From NCBI GenBank assembly GCA_023395755.1, contig JAEWYG010000223.1, forward strand, positions 1-17,413: DNA of 17,413 nt, read 5' to 3'. Below, in pieces: positions 12,744-17,413 of this stretch. The notes beneath the pieces are model-generated. The model was given only the letters and a program-made list of their open reading frames with translations. It was not told where the DNA came from and ran no database searches. This DNA is from Actinomycetes bacterium (GTDB taxonomy: Bacteria > Actinomycetota > Coriobacteriia > Coriobacteriales > Eggerthellaceae). The position numbers and the translations under genes are program-made. How positions within the stretch are numbered: the first letter of the stretch is position 1; each line of letters begins with the position of its first letter.

Positions 12744-13682
12744 ATGCCCCAAATTACTCGTGACCAGGTACGGGTGCCGGCCGATGTTATGCCGGAGTCT
12801 CGTGACGAGTACATTGAGAACTACCTGAAGGCCACGCGCGGCACGGGTCGTCTCATGCTGTTTGCGTGTGACCAGAAGATTGAGCATCTCAATAAAGATT
12901 TCTACGGCGAGGGTATTGATATTGCGGATGCAGAGCCTGAGCACTTATTTAAGATTGGCGACCAGGGTGTGTGCGGTGTGTTGGCTGGGCAACGCGGCCT
13001 GATCGCACAATACGCAGCCGACTATCCTGAGATCAACTATCTTGTGAAGATGAACTCGAAGACGAATATTGTGGGCACCAAGCAAGAAGATCCCTATTCT
13101 CCTCAGCTCTATGACTTGGATGCTATTCTGGCCATGCGCGAAGCTGGTGTGAATATCGTAGGTTTGGGTTACACTCTGTATTTGGGCAGCGAGTATGAGT
13201 CTACCATGTTGGCCGAAGCAGGTGAGCTTATTGCTCAGGCTCACGCAAACGGTTTACTCGTAGTGTTGTGGATTTATCCACGCGGTAAAGCGGTTACGGC
13301 TGAGAAGGATCCAGCGCTTATTGCTGGTGCCGCGGGTGTGGCACTTTGCCTCGGTGCAGACTTCGTAAAGGTGAACCCGCCCAGTGCGAGTGAAGATGCA
13401 ACGTCTGCCGAGAATCTGAAGATTGCCTCCATGGCAGCTGGTCGTACTGGTCTAGTATGTGCTGGCGGTTCTACGGTTGATGCGGAGACATTCCTTAGCC
13501 AATTGCATGACCAGATTCATATTGGTGGCGCTACCGGCAACGCCACAGGTCGTAATATTCATCAGCGTTCGTTGGATGAAGCAGTTCGTCTGACGAAGGC
13601 TATCAGTGCTATTACCCTGGCCGATTATTCTGTTGCCGACGCGCTTGCTGTCTTTAACGGTGAAAAGGAATTCTCGCTGTAA
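12744..13682 (+). CDS. Class I fructose-bisphosphate aldolase, FbaB/DhnA type
   Basis: 312 residues. It belongs to the FbaB/DhnA (archaeal-type class I, DeoC/FbaB) aldolases, which use a Schiff-base lysine instead of zinc to split fructose 1,6-bisphosphate into dihydroxyacetone phosphate and glyceraldehyde 3-phosphate. Visible motifs: FACDQKIEHL near the N-terminus (E. coli FbaB has DQGVEH), NYLVKMNSKT, VVLWIYPRGKAV (Tyr178, proposed catalytic residue), and GADFVKVNPP with Lys209 as the Schiff-base lysine, followed by the phosphate-binding CAGGSTVDAETF and GGATGNATGRNI. Some family members instead make 2-amino-3,7-dideoxy-heptulosonate, but the central metabolic role is favoured because the gene stands alone with a strong ribosome site (AAGGAGG, 6-7 nt before ATG) and strong terminator. 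No class II aldolase is in the window. Confidence 0.92.
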   Translation: MPQITRDQVRVPADVMPESRDEYIENYLKATRGTGRLMLFACDQKIEHLNKDFYGEGIDIADAEPEHLFKIGDQGVCGVLAGQRGLIAQYAADYPEINYLVKMNSKTNIVGTKQEDPYSPQLYDLDAILAMREAGVNIVGLGYTLYLGSEYESTMLAEAGELIAQAHANGLLVVLWIYPRGKAVTAEKDPALIAGAAGVALCLGADFVKVNPPSASEDATSAENLKIASMAAGRTGLVCAGGSTVDAETFLSQLHDQIHIGGATGNATGRNIHQRSLDEAVRLTKAISAITLADYSVADALAVFNGEKEFSL

Positions 13683-13713
13683 AGTTATTTCTTTTTACAG
13701 GTGGTACCTCTTC

Positions 13714-13748
13714 AAACGGGCCCTTCGGGGCCCGTTTTGTTGTATTTT
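13714..13748 (+). terminator. Intrinsic terminator of the aldolase gene
   Basis: AAACGGGCCC (13714-13723) and GGGCCCGTTT (13728-13737) make a 10 bp GC-rich stem closed by a UUCG tetraloop, followed by a T-rich stretch (TTGTTGTATTTT). It is 31 nt after the stop codon. Very stable. Confidence 0.95.
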
Positions 13749-13846
13749 ACCTGTTTACCCGGTTTTTTGATTGTCCTACTTCCGTTTAACGGTTTCCATC
13801 CTAAGGGGCATTACGCTTCCATTGATTAACGGTAGGCCAGTAAGAG
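13749..13846. other. Plain spacer between the aldolase terminator and the catalase operator
   Basis: No gene, strong hairpin or repeat recognised; the region is moderately AT-rich with a T6 run (13763-13768 area). Together with neighbouring sites it completes the 297 nt gap from 13683 to 13979. Confidence 0.4.
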
Positions 13847-13909
13847 GTATTTACTTATTAAGAATTAGTATCAATAAGTATTTACTTTCTAATAAAATCT
13901 CGCTATAGT
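13847..13909 (+). promoter_or_regulatory. Catalase promoter with direct and inverted repeats (repressor site candidate)
   Basis: The promoter is TTTACT (13881-13886), 17 bp spacer, TATAGT (13904-13909), four and five matches to the consensus. GTATTTACTT occurs twice, at 13847-13856 and 13878-13887, exactly 31 bp apart (about three helical turns); the second copy contains the -35. Overlapping these, TACTTATT (13852-13859) and AATAAGTA (13873-13880) are perfect inverted arms 13 nt apart. AT-rich repeats at a catalase promoter suit a peroxide regulator such as PerR or Fur, but the match to the PerR 7-1-7 box is poor, so the regulator is not identified. Confidence 0.6.
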
Positions 13910-13963
13910 GCAGTTTATGATCATGAATAGGCGATCTCATTAAGGAATTACATTCTGCACTAT
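13905..13963. repeat. 9 bp inverted repeat from the -10 to the leader of the catalase gene
   Basis: ATAGTGCAG (13905-13913), which overlaps the -10 TATAGT, is repeated inverted as CTGCACTAT (13955-13963), which contains the upstream ATG. The arms are 41 nt apart. The left arm lies mostly before the likely transcription start, so an RNA hairpin is unlikely; a DNA site is more plausible. Confidence 0.4.
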
Positions 13964-13979
13964 GAGAGAGGATAGGCTT

Positions 13980-15527
13980 ATGGCACCTGATACTACGAAA
14001 CTTACCAATGAGGTTGGCAACCCTGTTGCTGACAATAACCACACACTAACGGCAGGTGAGCGTGGCCCTATGATGCTCCAAGATAACTGGATGATCGAGA
14101 AGTTGGCTCATTTCGATCGCGAGGTTATTCCTGAGCGACGCATGCATGCGAAAGGGTCTGGCGCGTTCGGTACGTTTAAGGTTACGGGCGATATTAGTGA
14201 GTATACGAAGGCCAAGGTGCTTCAACCCCATGCTGAGTCTGAAGTATTTGTGCGCTTCTCCACCGTTGCTGGCGAGCGAGGGGCTGCCGATGCTGAGCGT
14301 GATATTCGTGGCTTTGCTATGAAATTCTACACGCCTGATGGTAATTGGGATTTAGTGGGTAATAACACGCCGGTATTTTTCTTGCGTGATCCCAAAAAAT
14401 TCATTGACCTTAACCACGTGGTAAAGCGTGACCCTCATACTAATATGCATTCACCTCAATCGAACTGGGATTTCTGGTCGAGTTTACCCGAAGCGTTGCA
14501 TCAGGTAACCATTGTAATGTCTGATCGAGGCATTCCTGCCAGCTATCGTCACATGCATGGTTTTGGTAGTCACACCTATAGCTTGATTGATGAAAACAAT
14601 AAGCGTACCTGGGTAAAGTTTCATTTGAAAACAGAACAGGGTATTAAAAACCTCACAAACGAAGAAGCTGCACAAATTGTTGCGGGAGATCGCGAAAGCC
14701 ACCAGCGAGATCTCTTTAACGCTATCGAACGTGGAGATTTCCCTCGTTGGCGTTTCTGTATTCAGGTTATGGATGAAGCTACAGCAAAGAATTACAAGGA
14801 AAACCCCTTCGATATTACGAAAACTTGGAGTCAGAAGGAATTCCCCCTTATCGAGGTAGGTGTTCTAGAGCTTAACCGTAATCCAGAAAACTATTTTGCC
14901 GACGTAGAACAAGCTGCGTTTGCTCCAACGCATTTGGTGCCAGGTATTGGATTGTCTCCCGACAAGCTTCTGCAAGGCCGCTTATTTGCCTATGGTGATG
15001 CACAGCGCTATCGCTTAGGCGTAAATCATAATCATATTCCGGTCAACAAGCCGCGTTGTCCCTATGCAGAATTCCATCGTGATGGCCAGATGCGCACCGA
15101 TGGTAACTTTGGTGGCGCCATTGGATATGAGCCTAACAGCTACGGTCAGTGGCAGCAGCAGGCCAATGCGGCAGAACCGCCCATGGATTTGTTTGGCCCC
15201 ATGGACGCATGGGATCCTGCCGACGATCCTACTGATGACACCTTCTATCAACCGGGCAATTTATATCGCCTGATGGACGAGGACAAGAGAGCTGCGCTTA
15301 TTGGTAACACCGCGGCCGACATTGCTCCGGTGACGGATAATATAAAGTATCGTCATGCCGCGCATTGCTACAAGGCCGACGTGGAATACGGTACACGTTT
15401 GGCGGAAGTCCTTGCGCTTGACATAAATCGTGTTGCAGAACTTGCTGCGATGACACATGAAGAGCGCATGGCCGCTACGGGGCAAGCGGTTCCTGCTCGC
15501 AAGAAGGGTGGAGTTACTAGGGCGTAA
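13980..15527 (+). CDS. katA: Heme catalase (monofunctional, small subunit)
   Basis: 515 residues, matching small-subunit catalases. It converts hydrogen peroxide to water and oxygen with heme. Catalytic His56 is in ERRMHAKGSGAFG and the active-site Asn in VGNNTPVFFLRDPKKF (residues 128/129). VRFSTVAGERGAADAERDIR is the substrate channel region, and the heme-ligand Tyr338 is in RLFAYGDAQRYRLGVNHNHI. It ends with a helical domain. Its closest style is the Gram-positive/Bacteroides KatA group. ATG 13962 is in frame, but its ribosome site is too far (AAGGA, 15 nt); GAGAGGA 7 nt before ATG 13980 and the MAPDTTKLTNEVG start favour 13980. The gene is monocistronic: own promoter upstream, strong terminator at 15615. 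The presence of catalase indicates protection from oxygen exposure. Nothing truncated or missing. Confidence 0.97.
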   Translation: MAPDTTKLTNEVGNPVADNNHTLTAGERGPMMLQDNWMIEKLAHFDREVIPERRMHAKGSGAFGTFKVTGDISEYTKAKVLQPHAESEVFVRFSTVAGERGAADAERDIRGFAMKFYTPDGNWDLVGNNTPVFFLRDPKKFIDLNHVVKRDPHTNMHSPQSNWDFWSSLPEALHQVTIVMSDRGIPASYRHMHGFGSHTYSLIDENNKRTWVKFHLKTEQGIKNLTNEEAAQIVAGDRESHQRDLFNAIERGDFPRWRFCIQVMDEATAKNYKENPFDITKTWSQKEFPLIEVGVLELNRNPENYFADVEQAAFAPTHLVPGIGLSPDKLLQGRLFAYGDAQRYRLGVNHNHIPVNKPRCPYAEFHRDGQMRTDGNFGGAIGYEPNSYGQWQQQANAAEPPMDLFGPMDAWDPADDPTDDTFYQPGNLYRLMDEDKRAALIGNTAADIAPVTDNIKYRHAAHCYKADVEYGTRLAEVLALDINRVAELAAMTHEERMAATGQAVPARKKGGVTRA

Positions 15528-15614
15528 ATCTTTGTTTGACACCCCGAGTTACGATGGGTCCGCTCCATTGAGTCACTGCTGTTTATTGAGGTCAAGCATA
15601 TAGTTTTGCAGTGC

Positions 15615-15653
15615 ATGCTTGCTTCATCTTTTTAGATGGAGCAAGCATTTTCT
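15615..15653 (+). terminator. Intrinsic terminator of the catalase gene
   Basis: A 14 bp stem joins ATGCTTGCTTCATC (15615-15628) and GATGGAGCAAGCAT (15635-15648) with one T-G pair and a 6 nt loop (TTTTTA), followed by TTTTCT. It is 88 nt after the stop. Confidence 0.9.
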
Positions 15654-15720
15654 AATAGGGTATGTTCTTTGTAGGAGATATAACTTTTTTATTCGAGCTG
15701 TGAATTGGGCTTTAATAATA

Positions 15721-15757
15721 AAAATAACCGAAACCTACGAATGGTTTCGGTTATTTT
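15721..15757. terminator. Bidirectional terminator between catalase and tRNA-Leu
   Basis: AAAATAACCGAAACC (15721-15735) and GGTTTCGGTTATTTT (15743-15757) are a perfect 15 bp inverted repeat with loop TACGAAT. A-runs at the left arm and T-runs at the right arm make it work on both strands. On the minus strand it ends the tRNA-Leu transcript (TTTTTATTATT follows); on the plus strand it backs up the catalase terminator. Confidence 0.88.
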
Positions 15758-15761
15758 AATT

Positions 15762-15787
15762 GAGGCGGCTGTATCAAAAGCCGTCTC
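15762..15787 (-). repeat. Hairpin in the 3' trailer of the tRNA-Leu transcript
   Basis: GAGGCGGCT (15762-15770) pairs with AGCCGTCTC (15779-15787) with one G-T pair, loop 8 nt. On the minus strand it sits 11 nt after the CCA end, before the terminator, with no T-run of its own; a processing or stability structure is likely. Confidence 0.5.
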
Positions 15788-15798
15788 CTAATTGCGGA

Positions 15799-15882
15799 TG
15801 GTGCCCGAGGCGAGAGTCGAACTCGCACGTCGTTAGACAACGGTTTTTGAGACCGCCGCGTCTGCCATTCCGCCACTCGGGC
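15799..15882 (-). tRNA. tRNA-Leu (anticodon CAA), with encoded CCA
   Basis: On the minus strand the acceptor arms GCCCGAG (5', 15882-15876) and CTCGGGC (15809-15803) pair perfectly over 7 bp. The discriminator is A (15802), followed by CCA encoded in the DNA (15801-15799). The D arm reads GGCGGAATGGCAGACGC and the anticodon stem CGGT/ACCG encloses the loop CTCAAAA, whose anticodon CAA (15849-15847) reads the leucine codon UUG. A long variable arm (about TGTCTAACGACG) marks class II tRNAs, and the T arm GCGAG TTCGACT CTCGC is standard. Convergent with the catalase gene, divergent from the dipeptidase gene. Confidence 0.97.
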
Positions 15883-15892
15883 GCAACACGAA

Positions 15893-15921
15893 AGTATACC
15901 GGATGCTTTGCCCCCCGTCGA
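15893..15921 (-). promoter_or_regulatory. Promoter of tRNA-Leu
   Basis: On the minus strand, TCGACG (15921-15916, four of six -35 matches) and TATACT (15898-15893) are 17 bp apart. The expected start is about 3-5 nt before the mature tRNA 5' end (15882), leaving a very short leader. Confidence 0.6.
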
Positions 15922-16022
15922 GTAAAAAATAGTATTGATATGAGGCGACAGCCAGTCAACATATATATGATAATCTGGCGCGCTAGTTCTGTATGCCGCA
16001 TAATAGAAAAATCGTCGGCTTA

Positions 16023-16039
16023 CAGCAGTATCTCTGCTG
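16023..16039 (+). repeat. Hairpin upstream of the dipeptidase gene
   Basis: CAGCAG (16023-16028) pairs with CTGCTG (16034-16039) with loop TATCT; flanking GGC/GCC can extend it. It lies 43 nt before the start codon, inside the probable leader. I found no convincing promoter between the tRNA and this gene; GATAAT (15969-15974) and CATAAT (15999-16004) are weak -10 candidates with poor -35 regions. Confidence 0.4.
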
Positions 16040-16081
16040 CACGGCCCCGCAATACGCTGGACATAAGAGAGGGAAATTATT

Positions 16082-17413
16082 ATGGAACATGCTGAGCTGA
16101 CAAAAAAGATAGATGCGTATCTCGAGGAAAATTGGGATGCGATGGTGGACGACATAGCTATGTTGGTGCGTATTCCTAGTTTTGAGGAACTTGACAAGAA
16201 AGCAGAAGGCGCTCCGTTTGGCCCTGGTCCCAAAAAGGCGCTTACCGTCGCACTTGATTTGGCTGCAAGCATGGGATTTGCCACTCATGATGCCGAAGGT
16301 TATATCGGCTTTGCCGACTTCCCCGGCAAAACCGATACGCAGCTTGGTATTATTGGTCATATGGATGTAGTTCCGGCTGGTCCTGGTTGGACGTTTGAGC
16401 CCTATGAGGTTACTCGCAAGGACGGCTACCTTATGGGGCGCGGTACTCTTGACGATAAGGGCCCCAGTATTATGGCCTTGCATGCCATGAAATTCTGGAA
16501 AGATCAGGGTGTCGAATTCCCTTACACTATTCGCTTTTTGTTTGGTGCAAATGAGGAATCTGGTATGGCTGACGTGGCGTATTATCACGAGCATTATGAG
16601 GATCCAGCCTTCTTATTCACGCCCGATGCCGAATTCCCCGTATGTTACGGTGAGAAGGGTGGCTTCGACGGAGTTATTATGAGTAAGCCTATTGAGGAGT
16701 GTGCGCGTATTATCGTCGAGTTTGAGGGTGGTGCTGCCACGAATGCGGTGCCAGGTATTGCGCATACTATCGTAAAGGCCGAGGCGAAGGAGCTGCCAAA
16801 TGCCGAGCGTATAACAGTGACCGAAGCAGGTCCGGGCTTGGCGCGTCTTGAAGCTGCTGGCAAAGGCGCTCATGCCTCCACCCCCGATGAGGGGGTTAAC
16901 GCGATTGGTCTTCTGGTAGATTATTTGTTGGAGAATGGTTTGTGTGGTGCCGATGAGCGAACCTTCTTGGAGCTGGATCAAAAGTTATTGAATCACACTG
17001 ATGGCAGTGGTGTGGGAATTAAAGCTGAAGACGAATACTTTGGTCCCCTCACAGTTATTGGGGGTACGATTACCATCGATAATAACTGCTTTGTGCAAAC
17101 GATGGACAGTCGTTTCCCCACGTCTATTACGGGCGATGATATTGCCGAACGTATGAGCAGCCTAGTTGAAGAAATTGGTGGCACGTTTGAGAATACCTTG
17201 CTCATGGTTCCCTTTTTGGTAAAGCCGGAATCTCCCGTAATTCAGGCATTGTTGAATGCATACAATGAAGCAACTGGTGAAGATGCTAAACCCTTTACTA
17301 TGGGTGGCGGCACGTATGCTCGTGAGTTCAAAAGTGGTGCCAGCTTTGGCCCTGAGAAGCCTTGGCTGAAAAATCCTGAGTGGGTGGGCATGATGCATGG
17401 TCCTGATGAGGGT
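16082..17413 (+). CDS. Sapep-family M20 dipeptidase (PepV-like), 3' end cut by the window
   Basis: 444 codons are present, without a stop. It is a zinc-dependent dipeptidase of the M20 family, the Sapep/PepV branch, which cleaves dipeptides in the cytoplasm (PepV also cleaves beta-Ala-His). Metal and catalytic residues visible: GHMDVVPAG (His93, and the Asp that activates water), GRGTLDDKGP (bridging Asp124), GANEESG (Glu158 general base, Glu159 metal), TPDAEFPV (Asp182 metal) and, near the window end, MHGPDEG with the last metal His. The central lid domain has GKGAHASTPDEGVNA, where the His reaches the active site of the family, and the typical GGTYAR. Start ATG 16082 has GAGAGGG 7-8 nt upstream. 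Length matches the family's usual 460-470, so only about the last 20 residues are missing. Confidence 0.93.
   Translation, partial: MEHAELTKKIDAYLEENWDAMVDDIAMLVRIPSFEELDKKAEGAPFGPGPKKALTVALDLAASMGFATHDAEGYIGFADFPGKTDTQLGIIGHMDVVPAGPGWTFEPYEVTRKDGYLMGRGTLDDKGPSIMALHAMKFWKDQGVEFPYTIRFLFGANEESGMADVAYYHEHYEDPAFLFTPDAEFPVCYGEKGGFDGVIMSKPIEECARIIVEFEGGAATNAVPGIAHTIVKAEAKELPNAERITVTEAGPGLARLEAAGKGAHASTPDEGVNAIGLLVDYLLENGLCGADERTFLELDQKLLNHTDGSGVGIKAEDEYFGPLTVIGGTITIDNNCFVQTMDSRFPTSITGDDIAERMSSLVEEIGGTFENTLLMVPFLVKPESPVIQALLNAYNEATGEDAKPFTMGGGTYAREFKSGASFGPEKPWLKNPEWVGMMHGPDEG

Noticed and set aside
13849..13880. PerR or Fur box at the catalase promoter
   Set aside because: The AT-rich repeats look suggestive, but a 7-1-7 alignment gives only a poor match, so I leave the regulator unnamed.
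15751..16284. 177-codon minus-strand frame over the tRNA region
   Set aside because: It runs through the tRNA-Leu gene, its promoter and the start of the dipeptidase gene.
1..17413. CRISPR arrays, insertion sequences, integrase/attachment sites, toxin-antitoxin or phage-defence genes
   Set aside because: No regularly spaced repeats, transposase motifs or matching terminal inverted repeats were seen; all larger frames belong to housekeeping or envelope proteins.

Overview
The window looks like chromosomal DNA of a moderate-GC (about 50%) Gram-positive bacterium, most likely an actinobacterium of the class Coriobacteriia (an Eggerthellaceae member such as Cryptobacterium would fit). That placement is inference from gene content and protein style: an FbaB/DhnA-type class I aldolase, a Sapep dipeptidase, a small acidic membrane protein of a type I associate with this class, and Ala-rich proteins with GTG starts. 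No marker in the window proves it. I see no mobile element, CRISPR array, phage gene or broken gene; genes are intact except where the window cuts them.

Layout. Positions 1-627, minus strand: the 5' part of a pyridoxal/pyridoxamine kinase, preceded by a 64-residue membrane protein. Positions 780-3614, plus: an orphan membrane-bound hybrid histidine kinase. Positions 3732-8648, plus: a tight run of five genes, serS, an Ala/Lys-rich single-pass membrane protein, a small stand-alone protein resembling the N-terminal domain of cyanophycin synthetase, a fold-type I PLP aminotransferase, and a D-Ala-D-Ala ligase. Spacing is 0-30 nt or overlapping, which suggests one transcript joining serine tRNA charging, amino-acid transamination and cell-wall precursor synthesis. 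Positions 8848-12469, plus: four envelope-type genes, a YtxH-like protein, a two-PRC-barrel protein with a long amphipathic tail, a TVP38/TMEM64-type membrane protein, and a TM2-domain protein with a Pro/Gln/Tyr-rich linker. Positions 12744-13682: class I fructose-bisphosphate aldolase with a textbook terminator. Positions 13980-15527: a heme catalase with a well-formed, repeat-rich promoter. Positions 15799-15882, minus: tRNA-Leu(CAA) with encoded CCA, its own promoter and a bidirectional terminator facing the catalase. Positions 16082 to the end: a Sapep-family M20 dipeptidase, cut just before its C-terminus.

Regulatory DNA is the richest unexplained part. The fba and serS upstream regions each have an inverted repeat lying over the expected -35 region, and the catalase promoter has a direct repeat plus an inverted repeat ending at its -35, the arrangement expected of repressor operators. 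The most interesting protein-level items are the stand-alone cyanophycin-synthetase-N-like protein, the Cys-rich tail of the histidine kinase, the unusual omega-loop of the D-Ala-D-Ala ligase, and the YtxH/PRC-barrel pair with amphipathic repeats. I did not find a clear multi-gene system that I could call new.
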